A DNA stretch of 64,000 nt from assembly GCA_964443325.1 (NCBI GenBank), contig CAYUCL010000004.1:1-64000 (forward strand), in the 5' to 3' direction. Shown here piece by piece: positions 8,273 to 17,359 of the stretch (position 1 is its first letter; each line of letters starts with the position of its first letter). Below the pieces are notes generated by a model. That model was not told the origin of the DNA, did no database searches, and was given only the letters and a program-made list of their open reading frames with translations. This stretch comes from DAOUVR01 sp034430535. Lineage in GTDB: Bacteria > Chloroflexota > Dehalococcoidia > E44-bin15. Both the position numbers and the translations under genes were made by a program.

Positions 8273-9184
8273 CTATTGCTTTGGCGCTGCCGGTGGCGAT
8301 GGATTCTCCAAGCCCCGTGCCAGTGTCTTCGGAATCAGATCACAGAGCTCGTCGACGGTCCACATACCCTCTTTGAAGATGGAACGGAAGTTCTCGGGCT
8401 CTGTATAGAGGCCTACGTTCCCGCCACCGATATCGAACGTGCGGCCGTTGATGTTGGCCGCTTCGTCGGTGCACAGGAATACCACCAGCGGTGAAACATC
8501 CTCAGGTTGTGGGAACATCCCTTGTATCTGTTCCTCGGTCATGCCCCGCTTCTTCCAGGCCTCAAACAGCTCAGTAGTCAGTGTCAGCCTTGTGCCTGCC
8601 AAGGGGCGAATGGCATTGCATGTGATGCCGTATCTACCCATGTCTATGGCTACTGTCCTGGTCAAGCCAATTATTCCTTCTTTGGCCGCGCTATAGTTAG
8701 CCTGCCCCATGTTCCCCAGACCCGCTGATGAGGATGTATTTATAATACACCCGCTCCTCTGCTGCCTCATGACGACGCAGGCGTGCTTGGTGGTGTTGAA
8801 ATGGCCATAGAGATGGACCTTAAGTGCCGTGTCCCACTCCTCTTCGGTCATGTTGAACACCATACGGTCTCGGAGCACACCAGCATTGTTCACCAAGATG
8901 TCTAACTTGCCAAAACTGTCAATGGCGGTTTTAACTATGTTCTCCCCAGCTTCGTAGCTAGCCACGCTGTCATAGTTAGCAACAGCCTCTCCACCCATCT
9001 TCTTGATCTCTTCCACCACCTCGTCGGCTGGCCCCTTGGCCGCCCCGGTGCCATCTACAGCGCCACCAAGGTCATTAATAACCAGCTTTGCCCCCTCAGC
9101 GGCAAGCGCCAGAGCGTGGCATTTGCCGAGGCCACGACCTGAGCCCGTTACTATTGCAACTTTTCCTTTTAGTCTATCACCCAT
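8273..9184 (-). CDS. MFE-2-type short-chain dehydrogenase, (3R)-hydroxyacyl-CoA dehydrogenase-like
   Basis: This 303-residue SDR has TGSGRGLG (13-20), NNAG (99-102) and catalytic Y164/K168 with a serine at 151-152. NDLGGAVDGTG and GGEAVANYDSV closely resemble the dehydrogenase half of peroxisomal multifunctional enzyme 2, which oxidises (3R)-hydroxyacyl-CoA with NAD+. It is the last gene of an operon encoding two MaoC-fold hydratase-like proteins and two further SDRs. An AAGGAGG site precedes the ATG. The chain-length or ring substrate is unknown. Confidence 0.85.
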   Translation of the reverse strand: MGDRLKGKVAIVTGSGRGLGKCHALALAAEGAKLVINDLGGAVDGTGAAKGPADEVVEEIKKMGGEAVANYDSVASYEAGENIVKTAIDSFGKLDILVNNAGVLRDRMVFNMTEEEWDTALKVHLYGHFNTTKHACVVMRQQRSGCIINTSSSAGLGNMGQANYSAAKEGIIGLTRTVAIDMGRYGITCNAIRPLAGTRLTLTTELFEAWKKRGMTEEQIQGMFPQPEDVSPLVVFLCTDEAANINGRTFDIGGGNVGLYTEPENFRSIFKEGMWTVDELCDLIPKTLARGLENPSPPAAPKQ

Positions 9185-9214
9185 TTTGCCTCCTTAGCCT
9201 CGTTGAACTTCCTA

Positions 9215-10132
9215 TTACTTCGGTGGTTCCGCTGGCGATGGATTTACCAGGCCTACCGCCAGTGACTGTGGGACATCCCTGCAAAGCTCGTCCACAGTCC
9301 ATCTCCCGTCTTTGTGGATACTTCTGCATATTGTTGGATCAGTCATAAGACTGATCTGGCCGGAACGAACATAGAAGATATGCCCATTTATATTTGCCGC
9401 CTCGTCGGTGCACAAGAACGCCACCAAGGGCGCGATCGCTTCAGGCGCCAAGCTTGTGAGGTCATATGCTGGCGGCGGCTGTCCCGTTTCTTCTCTTTTC
9501 TTCCGAGCAGCCTCCATCTCAGGGGATACTGTCATCCTCGTGGCGGCAGCCGGGCGAATAGCGTTGCAGGTGACGCCATATCTGCCCATATCCCTAGCCA
9601 CTGTCCTGGTGAACCCAGCGATACCCTCCTTGGCCGCAGCATAATTGGCTTGACCTCTATTACCGAGACCCGATGTAGAAGAGGTATTCACTATGCGGCC
9701 GCCTCTCTGCTGCCTCATGACGACACAGGCGGGTTTGGTGCAATGAAAGTGCCCATAAAGATGGACTTTCAGCACTGTGTCCCATTCCTCTTCGGTCATG
9801 TTGAAGACCATGCGGTCTCGGAGCACACCAGCGTTGTTCACCAGAATGTCCAGCCTGCCAAAATTGTCAATGGCAGTTTTAATTATGTTCTCTCCACCCT
9901 CCGGTGTAGTCACCGAGTCGTAGTTGGCAACGGCCTCTCCACCTGCCTTCTTAATCTCCTCTACCACCTCATCGGCTGGCCCCTTAGCTGCCCCTGTGCC
10001 ATCTGGAGCGCCACCAAGGTCATTAACCACCACCTTTGCCCCCTCAGCAGCGAACAATAGCGCATGGCCCCTGCCAATACCCCGACCTGCGCCTGTTATC
10101 ACTGCGACTTTCCCTTTTAACCTATCACCCAT
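9215..10132 (-). CDS. MFE-2-type short-chain dehydrogenase, second paralog
   Basis: The 305-residue SDR is nearly colinear with its downstream neighbour: TGAGRGIG at 13-20, NNAGVLRD at 99-106, Y164 and K168 in NYAAAK. The N-terminal 170 residues of the two are largely identical and the C-terminal regions differ, which suggests tandem duplication followed by change in the substrate-binding lid. The ATG is preceded by AAGGAGG. It probably oxidises a 3-hydroxyacyl-CoA produced by the MaoC-type hydratases of the same operon. Confidence 0.85.
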   Translation of the reverse strand: MGDRLKGKVAVITGAGRGIGRGHALLFAAEGAKVVVNDLGGAPDGTGAAKGPADEVVEEIKKAGGEAVANYDSVTTPEGGENIIKTAIDNFGRLDILVNNAGVLRDRMVFNMTEEEWDTVLKVHLYGHFHCTKPACVVMRQQRGGRIVNTSSTSGLGNRGQANYAAAKEGIAGFTRTVARDMGRYGVTCNAIRPAAATRMTVSPEMEAARKKREETGQPPPAYDLTSLAPEAIAPLVAFLCTDEAANINGHIFYVRSGQISLMTDPTICRSIHKDGRWTVDELCRDVPQSLAVGLVNPSPAEPPK

Positions 10133-10288
10133 TTTGCCTCCTTATCTATTTAGCCTCGCTAGCTCCACAACTCTGCATTATATTCTATCAATAGCTGAGG
10201 TAATGTTCCAACTGAGCGCTCACCTAACCGAGATTAGTTCCGACTTATACAGTTTGATTTACTCCCCAGCCCTGTTTAATGCAGTGTC

Positions 10289-11236
10289 CTAGAAAAGCCC
10301 TGCTTCCCTGAAGGGCGTCGATACGTCTTCTTTTGGAGGAGCTTTCTTCATCAACTCCTTGACTGCCTTATCAAGCTCCTCCGGGGTCCATCTAGCCTTC
10401 TCTTCTTTAGCTTGCACATCTACTGTGTGCCAGCCCCCAAGTAACCAAACCTTGTTCCCTACAAGCCTGAAGACATTGCCATTTATGTCCTTGGCTTTAT
10501 CGGATGCCAGGTAAACTACAAGGGGAGCCATGTTTTCTGGGTCAAGCATGTCAAACTCGCCTGGCGGTGGAGTCTTCTCCATAAATGCCCTCATCGATGG
10601 GGTAGCATCAGTTGTCAGTCTTGTCCGTGCCACCGGGACAATGACGTTGCAGGTTACGCCGTATCTTTCCATTTCCCTGGCGAGGATATTAGTAAGGGCA
10701 GCAATTCCTGCCTTAGCTGCTCCATAATTGGTTTGACCAACATTTCCCAAGAGCCCAGCATCAGAAGTAGTGTTTATAATTCTCCCCTCATGGACCCTCT
10801 CAGCTTTGTGTTCTTCCCTCCAGTAGGCACAAGCATGCCTAGAACAGTTAAAAGTACCCTTCAGGTGAACATTTAGCACGGCATCCCACTCCTCCTCTGC
10901 CATGTTGAAGAACATCCTATCCCGCAGGATGCCGGCGTTATTGACTAAAATGTTCAATTTGCCAAAGTTCTCGACAGCGCATTCAATAATCTTCTTTGCC
11001 GCCTGAAAATCGGTTACACTCTCGTAGTTGGCCACTGCTTCTCCACCAAAGGACTTGATCTCTGCCACTACTTCATCTGCCGGACCCGCAGCGGCCCCCG
11101 CGCCATCAAAGCCTCCACCGAGGTCATTAACCACTACTTTAGCTCCCTCTTTTGCTAACAGTAGTGCTTCCCCTCTTCCTAATCCTCTTCCCGCTCCCGT
11201 AACAATCGCTACTTTTCCTTCCAGCAACTTTGCCAC
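10289..11236 (-). CDS. MFE-2-type short-chain dehydrogenase, third paralog
   Basis: The 315-residue SDR has TGAGRGLG at 13-20, NNAGILRD at 99-106, and Y171/K175 in NYGAAK. It carries a seven-residue insertion before the active site (EEHKAERVHEG) relative to the other two SDRs and a longer lysine-rich C-terminus, so it is the most divergent of the three. The start is GTG at 11236. A 156-base spacer separates it from the next SDR. The role is expected to be the same reaction type on another acyl-CoA. Confidence 0.83.
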   Translation of the reverse strand: MAKLLEGKVAIVTGAGRGLGRGEALLLAKEGAKVVVNDLGGGFDGAGAAAGPADEVVAEIKSFGGEAVANYESVTDFQAAKKIIECAVENFGKLNILVNNAGILRDRMFFNMAEEEWDAVLNVHLKGTFNCSRHACAYWREEHKAERVHEGRIINTTSDAGLLGNVGQTNYGAAKAGIAALTNILAREMERYGVTCNVIVPVARTRLTTDATPSMRAFMEKTPPPGEFDMLDPENMAPLVVYLASDKAKDINGNVFRLVGNKVWLLGGWHTVDVQAKEEKARWTPEELDKAVKELMKKAPPKEDVSTPFREAGLF

Positions 11237-11370
11237 CTTTATCCCCTTTCAATTAGATCCCTATTATTAATCTTCCCCACCCAAATTAGTAATCTCCTTT
11301 TTATCACCCCCCATTTATCATCAATGAGATGAAATTGTCTCTCTATCTATTTACAGCCTGCACCTCAGGC

Positions 11371-11841
11371 TTAAGCCTTCTTCGAGGGAAGGATAACCGT
11401 GGCACTGCCTGGTGTGGTCTTTTCCCCTTTCCCATTCTCCACCCATATGTCACACTCAACAAGGTGCTGGCCATCCTCTACTTTCTTATTGGCAACCGTC
11501 CCCTTACAAAGCCATGTTTCCCCTTCTGCAGGATCTCCCATAGTCGCCATCCTTCGAGGATAGTCCATGCCTCGATACTGGCAGGCGAACTTCTTAACTC
11601 GTCCCTCGGCACCTATCCAGTCAGTCACTAGCTGGACCAGCCATGCCCTTTTGAGAGCGCCGTGGGTAATGATGCCGCCCGTCCCCTGAGTTGCAGCGAA
11701 GCTCTCATCCCAGTGAAGGGGATTAAAGTCTCCTGATGCCCCAGCCCATCTAACCGCCATCTGGGTTGTGGAGATCTTCTCCAGAGTAGGCACTTCACTG
11801 CCAACCTCCACATCTTCGTAATAAATTTGCTTTTTCGCCAT
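11371..11841 (-). CDS. MaoC-fold (R)-specific enoyl-CoA hydratase-like protein
   Basis: The 156-residue single hot-dog protein has the hydratase-2 motif SGDFNPLHWD followed by GGIITHGALKRAW, which carries the catalytic Asp/His pair. Such proteins hydrate trans-2-enoyl-CoA to (3R)-hydroxyacyl-CoA. It is ten bases downstream of a second MaoC-fold gene, and the two likely form a heterodimer of the kind seen in split double-hot-dog dehydratases. The product would feed the MFE-2-like SDRs encoded next. Confidence 0.83.
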   Translation of the reverse strand: MAKKQIYYEDVEVGSEVPTLEKISTTQMAVRWAGASGDFNPLHWDESFAATQGTGGIITHGALKRAWLVQLVTDWIGAEGRVKKFACQYRGMDYPRRMATMGDPAEGETWLCKGTVANKKVEDGQHLVECDIWVENGKGEKTTPGSATVILPSKKA

Positions 11842-11851
11842 TTCTTCCCCC

Positions 11852-12331
11852 TTATCTAGCGATAATCGTTGCCCGGTTTACAGCTACTGTGTCGCCGTTC
11901 TGGTTCAAATAGGTGGTCTCTACCGTGGTAAATATCATCTTTCCCGCCTTCCCCTCCCTCTCCCTGATATCTGCGATCTTCGAGTAGGCGGTGAGGATAT
12001 CACCGGCACGGATGGGAATGTAGAACTCCTGGTCCACGCCGCCATCGAGAATACGGAAGAGGCCAGCTTTTACCAGCACAGCCCCAACTATGGACATGCC
12101 TCCTATAGTTGCCCTCCCCTTGATAGGCCAACCCCAGAAACCAGGCGGGCAGATGATATCCTCATATCCAGCAGCCTTTGCATCCTCCACCTCATGGAAA
12201 AGAGGGTTTTCATCGCCCACAGCATCGGCATACCTTCTTATCGCTACCCTCCCCACCTCCATTATGACTGGTTCCGACAACGTACCAATCATCGCCTTAA
12301 TCTCATCCGTCATTATCGACTCGTCAGCCAA
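11852..12331 (-). CDS. MaoC N-terminal (FAS1-like) dehydratase-domain protein
   Basis: The 159-residue hot-dog protein resembles the N-terminal half of FAS1/HadA-type dehydratases: RRYADAVGDENPLFHE and then ICPPGFWGWP. The usual catalytic histidine is shifted compared with the downstream MaoC protein, as in non-catalytic partner subunits. The start is TTG at 12331 with GGAGG seven bases before it. It is the first gene of the five-gene acyl-CoA operon. Pairing with the downstream MaoC gene product is inferred from their adjacency. Confidence 0.78.
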   Translation of the reverse strand: MADESIMTDEIKAMIGTLSEPVIMEVGRVAIRRYADAVGDENPLFHEVEDAKAAGYEDIICPPGFWGWPIKGRATIGGMSIVGAVLVKAGLFRILDGGVDQEFYIPIRAGDILTAYSKIADIREREGKAGKMIFTTVETTYLNQNGDTVAVNRATIIAR

Positions 12332-12493
12332 TTCGCTACCTCCTTATTTTTTCTTTGGCTAGAGTAAATCTTACCTTCCTAAAACACAGTAAAAAGCACC
12401 AAACAGACTCCATCCAAGCCATCGAAAGTCTACACAAACCCAATCGCCCTGTCAAGTATCTTAGGTCTGTTTTGCTTCGCTGGACCACGACTA

Positions 12494-14635
12494 TCATATC
12501 CTCTCCAGAGGTGCCAAGCTCAACAGCAATCTCTTCAGCCCGGCATCTCCCTTGAACGCTACAGTGACCTCATGGTCGTCCTTAGAGTGCCAACAGTTGA
12601 TTACTATTCCTTCACCGAATACAGCGTGGCGCACATGGTCCCCTGCATTTAGAGGCGGCTTTACTGTCGAATTTGTGGTTAAGGTTGGCTGTGCAGCCTT
12701 TGCCTGGTTACGCCCCGTAGGTGTCATTACCAGGTGAGAGGGAATATCAAGGAGAAAGCGTGAAGGAAGCGTTGGCCCACTGCTTCCCATCAGTCTACGT
12801 CGGAAGGCACGGACAAGATAAAGACGCTCCTTGGCTCGAGTAATCCCAACATAGCACAGACGGCGTTCCTCCTCCATCTGGTATGGATCATCAAAAGACT
12901 TCCGATGAGGAAGCAGCCCTTCCTCCATACCAACTATGAACACTACCGGAAACTCCAGACCCTTGGCTGCGTGAAGTGTGATTAATGTCACCGCGTCAAT
13001 CTTCTCTTCGTAACTGTCTACATCAGAGACCAGTGCCACCCCTTCAAGAAAAGAGGAAAGGCTATCTTCAGGTGCCAGATAGCGATAATCATTTGCTACC
13101 GTTCGCAACTCCATGATATTTTCCCACCTATCCTCCCCATCGTCCTTATCCAAGATATATTCTTTGTAACCAGAGCGCTCCACCACCAGGTCGAAAAGCT
13201 CGATGACGTTTAGCTCCTTGCTTCTCATGATCAGTTCGTTGAGAATGGTCAGAAAGCTGGTTAAAACTTTGGCAAAGCGGGGGCCAAAAGGAGATTTATC
13301 GCCTTCATCAGCGAGCGTCTGCAAAGCAGCATAAACAGGTAGAGATTGCCCCTTTGCCCACTGCGACAGCTCATCTATTGTGCGCTTGCCGATCCCCCGC
13401 GTCGGCACATTGATAATCCTTAAGAGGCTCACGCTATCATATGGGTTGTGGACCAGCCGGAGGTAAGCGATGACATCCCTGACCTCCCGCCGCTCGTAAA
13501 AGCGGGTGCCGCCTACCAGCCGGTAGGACATCCCATAGCGAATAAAAGCCTCCTCAATGACCCTCGACTGGGCATTGGTGCGATACATCACAGCGCAATC
13601 GCCCCGCTTGAAATGTTCCTGAGTAGTGAGCTTCTCCACTTCACTCACCACAGACTGGGCCTCTTCTTCCTCGGTGTAGGTCTCAGCAACAGTAATCTGC
13701 ACCCCCTCCTCATTCTCAGTCCACAGTCCCTTCTCCTTTCGTTTACTATTGGCCGAGATCACATGATGTGCCACTTCGAGGATTGTCTTGGTGGAGCGGT
13801 AGTTCTGCTCAAGATATACCACCGTTGCATCGGGGTAATCCCGCTCGAAGCTCATGATGTTTCTCATATCGGCGAATCGCCATGAGTAGATCGATTGATC
13901 TGGGTCGCCAACTACACATATATTGCGATATCCCCCAGCCAGTTGTTTTGCCAGGACATACTGCGCAATATTGGTATCCTGAAATTCATCGATAAGCACA
14001 TGATAGTAGCGTTGCTGGTACTTGGAGAGAACCTCAGGGCGGTGGCGGAAGAGGTAGACGGCCTTCATTAAAAGGTCATCGAAATCAAGGGCCTTGCTCT
14101 CGCCAAGGAGGTTCTGGTAGCGCTGGTACACCCGCTGCACTACCTCATCGAAGTAGGAGTTATTGACATAATCATCGGGCGCGATAAGGCGGCTCTTGGC
14201 TGCGGATATTGCGGAAAGCATGACGCGAGGCAGATAGCGCTTTGGGTCGAGATCCAATTCCTGAAGGCTGCGCTTGACCAGAGTGAGTTGATCATCACCA
14301 TCGTAAATAACAAACCTTGGATCAAGACCTATATGTGCCCCCTCTATTCGCAGGATGCGAGCGCAGGTAGCATGGAAGGTGCCCAAGGTCAAGTCCTCTA
14401 CTGAGCTGCCAAGAAGCTGGTACAGGCGCTCCTTCATCTCTCTGGCTGCCTTGTTGGTAAAAGTAACAGCCATGATATGGTAGGGACTGATGCCCCAAAC
14501 CTTGATCAGGCAGGCCACACGATGGGCAATAACCCGTGTCTTGCCGCTGCCGGGGCCAGCCAGTATGAGTAGCGGCCCCTCAATAGACTCCACTGCCTCC
14601 CGCTGCGCCCGATTCAACCCCTCAAGAACATCCAC
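12494..14635 (-). CDS. pcrA: UvrD/PcrA-type superfamily 1A DNA helicase
   Basis: The 713-residue helicase has all SF1A motifs: Walker A AGPGSGKTRVIAHR near residue 27, LIDEFQDTN (Walker B), VGDPDQSIYSWR (motif III), EQNYRST, and the C-terminal ITLHAAKGLEFPVVF and YVGITRAKERL motifs. A small C-terminal domain after about residue 650 (VRHAVFGEGIVI) is the RNA-polymerase-binding region typical of PcrA. It unwinds 3'-5' in nucleotide-excision repair and replication-conflict resolution. GTG is the start. It is transcribed alone, divergent from the acyl-CoA dehydrogenase gene. Confidence 0.93.
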   Translation of the reverse strand: MDVLEGLNRAQREAVESIEGPLLILAGPGSGKTRVIAHRVACLIKVWGISPYHIMAVTFTNKAAREMKERLYQLLGSSVEDLTLGTFHATCARILRIEGAHIGLDPRFVIYDGDDQLTLVKRSLQELDLDPKRYLPRVMLSAISAAKSRLIAPDDYVNNSYFDEVVQRVYQRYQNLLGESKALDFDDLLMKAVYLFRHRPEVLSKYQQRYYHVLIDEFQDTNIAQYVLAKQLAGGYRNICVVGDPDQSIYSWRFADMRNIMSFERDYPDATVVYLEQNYRSTKTILEVAHHVISANSKRKEKGLWTENEEGVQITVAETYTEEEEAQSVVSEVEKLTTQEHFKRGDCAVMYRTNAQSRVIEEAFIRYGMSYRLVGGTRFYERREVRDVIAYLRLVHNPYDSVSLLRIINVPTRGIGKRTIDELSQWAKGQSLPVYAALQTLADEGDKSPFGPRFAKVLTSFLTILNELIMRSKELNVIELFDLVVERSGYKEYILDKDDGEDRWENIMELRTVANDYRYLAPEDSLSSFLEGVALVSDVDSYEEKIDAVTLITLHAAKGLEFPVVFIVGMEEGLLPHRKSFDDPYQMEEERRLCYVGITRAKERLYLVRAFRRRLMGSSGPTLPSRFLLDIPSHLVMTPTGRNQAKAAQPTLTTNSTVKPPLNAGDHVRHAVFGEGIVINCWHSKDDHEVTVAFKGDAGLKRLLLSLAPLERI

Positions 14636-14746
14636 ACCCAGATTATAGCATCCTGGGGTAATCTGAAAAAGGGATGCGCCTCCTTGACTTATGACCGAAT
14701 GTTATCAACAATGGGCGTTGCAAAGTAACTTAAAAGGAGGTAGCAA

Positions 14747-15967
14747 ATGGCAAACCATCTTGCAATCGATGTGCTGGACACCGAAGAGGCTAAAATGGCT
14801 CGTTCGCTGGCACGACAGTTCGTGGACAACGAGATCCTCCCGGTGAGGCAGCAGATCGACGACGACAAGGATCATAGCAAGGTCATCGAACCATTGTTCA
14901 GGAAGATAATGATTGAACTTGGCATGGGAAGAGTCATGGCGGCAGACCAAACTTTGGCCTTGACCAATCAAATGGGATTTCTGGAGGAGCTGTCCCGTGG
15001 CGATAGTGGCATAGCCGTTGCCATGGCGTGCACTGGCTGGTGCCTGTTTCCCATCAGAATTGATCCATATAGAAGACCGGACCTGATAGAGGAACTGGCT
15101 GGCGTTTTCCCCGAGGACGAAGTTGCATTCGGCTGTTTCGCCATGACGGAACCTGAAGGTGGTTGCGACATCGAGAATCCTCGGATGGAGGGACACAAAA
15201 TCCACACCACCGCACGCCTTGATGGTGAGGAGTGGGTGATAAACGGGGTTAAGCAGTGGCCCACCAATAGCGGTGTATCTTACCTTTATCTCACCGTGTG
15301 CACCACCGATCCCAACCTGGGAGATGATGGGATCGCCCTTATCTACGTCCCTTATCCTATCGATGGTGTCTCCTTCGGCAGGTTCGAGAACAAGTCGGGG
15401 ATGCAGGCAGATAGAAACTGCTCCATCTTCTACGATAACGTGAGGGTGCCCAAGAGGTATCGAGCAGCAGGGCCAGGGGATGATGCCAACCTTCTTCACC
15501 AAAACCTGGTCCTGGGTTCCATCGGCAGCGCTGCGATGTCGATAGGAACAGCCCAGAACATCTTTGAAATTGTTACCGATTACGCCACAAAAAGGGTGGC
15601 CGGTGGGAAACCGATCAAGGAGCACAGTGTAATTGCATGCAGCTTGGCGGACATGGTCACCGGTATCGAGACCGCCAGGACCTATGCATTAAGTGTTTCC
15701 TACATGTGGGATCGCCCTGAGATATACGGGCCGCGATGGTCAGCGGAGATGTTGGCCAAATCAAGAATTGCCAAGACCTATGCTGCCGATATAAGCGTCA
15801 TGGTGGCCAACAGGGCGATGGAGATGATGGGCTCCTATGGCTATACCAGGGACGCAGACGTGGAGAAGCACTGGCGAGACAACAAGATGATGCAACAGTG
15901 GCTGGGAGGGTCGCACGTGGCGCGGCTGGACATCGCCCGTCACTTTTGCAATCTGGAAACGCTTTAA
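14747..15967 (+). CDS. Acyl-CoA dehydrogenase family protein lacking the usual catalytic glutamate
   Basis: The 406-residue flavoprotein has the ACAD fold, with FAMTEPEGGCD and VINGVKQWPTNSG around the FAD site and RDADVEKHWRDNKM near the end. A perfect AAAGGAGG precedes the ATG. At the place where most ACADs have Y-E-G-T, this one reads QWLGGSH, so the base position is L386. The base must lie elsewhere (as in isovaleryl-CoA or long-chain enzymes), or the enzyme does a different reaction. The electron acceptor would be ETF. The substrate is unknown. Confidence 0.85.
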   Translation: MANHLAIDVLDTEEAKMARSLARQFVDNEILPVRQQIDDDKDHSKVIEPLFRKIMIELGMGRVMAADQTLALTNQMGFLEELSRGDSGIAVAMACTGWCLFPIRIDPYRRPDLIEELAGVFPEDEVAFGCFAMTEPEGGCDIENPRMEGHKIHTTARLDGEEWVINGVKQWPTNSGVSYLYLTVCTTDPNLGDDGIALIYVPYPIDGVSFGRFENKSGMQADRNCSIFYDNVRVPKRYRAAGPGDDANLLHQNLVLGSIGSAAMSIGTAQNIFEIVTDYATKRVAGGKPIKEHSVIACSLADMVTGIETARTYALSVSYMWDRPEIYGPRWSAEMLAKSRIAKTYAADISVMVANRAMEMMGSYGYTRDADVEKHWRDNKMMQQWLGGSHVARLDIARHFCNLETL

Positions 15968-15996
15968 CCATTCATCGAAGCTGGGGATGCCCAAAT

Positions 15997-16905
15997 TCAG
16001 GGCTGATAGATAAAGAAAGGCTCTTGCTCAGTTATTATTCTCTCTTCTTGGTCTATAGCCTCCCTCAAGGTCTTGGGGAGCGTGAAAAGGCCCCGGTGGG
16101 TGAGGCCATCATAGAACCTCAGCCCCTCTTTCATTCTTGAGGAGAGCTTGCGGTCTATCCCCTTTGAGGGGAGAAGGTTCAGCGTCTGTGAAGCGACAGC
16201 AAAGCCCCATACGCTGGCATAGCTTGGAATATGAGTAGCATAAGGGTAGACATGGGAGAAAACTGATTTCAGAGTATTGATAATCGCGGTAAAGCACTCG
16301 TGACTTCCCCAGGAACTGGAGCCTGCCTGGAGGGAAAGGACACCTTCTGGGCCTAGCTTATCGGCAACAAGTTGATAGAACTCCTTAGTGTGCAGCGTAC
16401 TGGCTGGCCCTTCCTCTATAGGCTCAGGCAGATCGAGAATAATCACATCGAACTTCTCCTGGCACTTCTCAAGATACCCTTTGACATCAACGATGTGCAG
16501 CTCCAAACGGCTATCGTCAAAGGAGCCCTGGTGAAAGGAGGGGAGGAAACGGCGGCAGATATCGATTACCTCTTTGTCGATGTCAACCATAACCACCCTT
16601 TTCACCGAGGGATGCCTCAGCACCTCCCTGGCGGTCGCCCCCTCGCCACCCCCAGCGATGAATACGCTTTCGGGGTAGGGCTGAGTAATCATTGCGGGGT
16701 GAACCAGGGCTTCATGGTAGATAAATTCATCCTTTTCGCTCGACTGGATTTTGCCATCCAAGACTAAACATCTGCCAAAGCCGCCAGTGTCGATAATCTC
16801 AATAGATTGAAACTGAGTTTTCCCAGAATAGATCGTCTCTTTGATGCTATGGAGTTGAACCATATCAGGGGTGATATGGTCATAAAACCAGCTACTTTCA
16901 CTCAT
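15997..16905 (-). CDS. speE: Spermidine synthase-like aminopropyltransferase
   Basis: The 302-residue polyamine aminopropyltransferase has the nucleotide-binding motif FIAGGGEGATAREVLRH and the acidic VMVDIDKEVID. The catalytic-loop region reads ILDLPEPIEEGPASTLHT, where classical spermidine synthases have D-S/T-D-P. The second aspartate is thus a glutamate, so thermospermine-like or other polyamine products are possible. It overlaps speD by eight bases, forming a two-gene operon that makes decarboxylated SAM and uses it. Confidence 0.9.
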   Translation of the reverse strand: MSESSWFYDHITPDMVQLHSIKETIYSGKTQFQSIEIIDTGGFGRCLVLDGKIQSSEKDEFIYHEALVHPAMITQPYPESVFIAGGGEGATAREVLRHPSVKRVVMVDIDKEVIDICRRFLPSFHQGSFDDSRLELHIVDVKGYLEKCQEKFDVIILDLPEPIEEGPASTLHTKEFYQLVADKLGPEGVLSLQAGSSSWGSHECFTAIINTLKSVFSHVYPYATHIPSYASVWGFAVASQTLNLLPSKGIDRKLSSRMKEGLRFYDGLTHRGLFTLPKTLREAIDQEERIITEQEPFFIYQP

Positions 16906-17269
16906 GGCTTACCGGGGATTTCACAATCCCCCTCTTTAGCTCTACAATAGAGGAGTCTTTAGCTTGAAGCTCTCTTACCAGGAGGTCTACTGCCATCTCT
17001 GGGCGAACGCGGCTGCCACAGGTGAAGATATCCACCGCAGCGTAGCCATGCTCCGGCCATGTATGAACCGAGAGGTGGGATTCAAGGACGATCACCACGC
17101 CGCTTACGCCGCCATAAGGCGGGAAAGTATGAAAGGAGTCGCTTATTATAGTAGCGCCTGCCTCTCTAGCAGCAGAGAGCAGAGCATCTCTCAGGAAATC
17201 TATGTCGCTTAAACGCTCCCTATTACAATCATTGAGTTCTAAGAGCACATGTTTTGCCAAAGCATCCAA
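16898..17269 (-). CDS. speD: S-adenosylmethionine decarboxylase proenzyme (prokaryotic class 1B)
   Basis: The 123-residue proenzyme carries the self-cleavage region LESHLSVHTWPEHGYAAVD. Cleavage is expected between E63 and S64, turning S64 into the pyruvoyl group. H69 and C84 match the processing and catalytic residues of the Thermotoga enzyme, shifted by one. The start is TTG at 17269 with GAGGAGG upstream. It makes the aminopropyl donor for the overlapping speE gene product. Confidence 0.93.
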   Translation of the reverse strand: MDALAKHVLLELNDCNRERLSDIDFLRDALLSAAREAGATIISDSFHTFPPYGGVSGVVIVLESHLSVHTWPEHGYAAVDIFTCGSRVRPEMAVDLLVRELQAKDSSIVELKRGIVKSPVSHE

Positions 17270-17359
17270 TCGGCCTACCTCCTCTAGTAAACACTGATCT
17301 ACGTCTAGTTGTAGATTTTATATAATATCAGGCAGTTTAGCAATACATACCGCCGCTCA

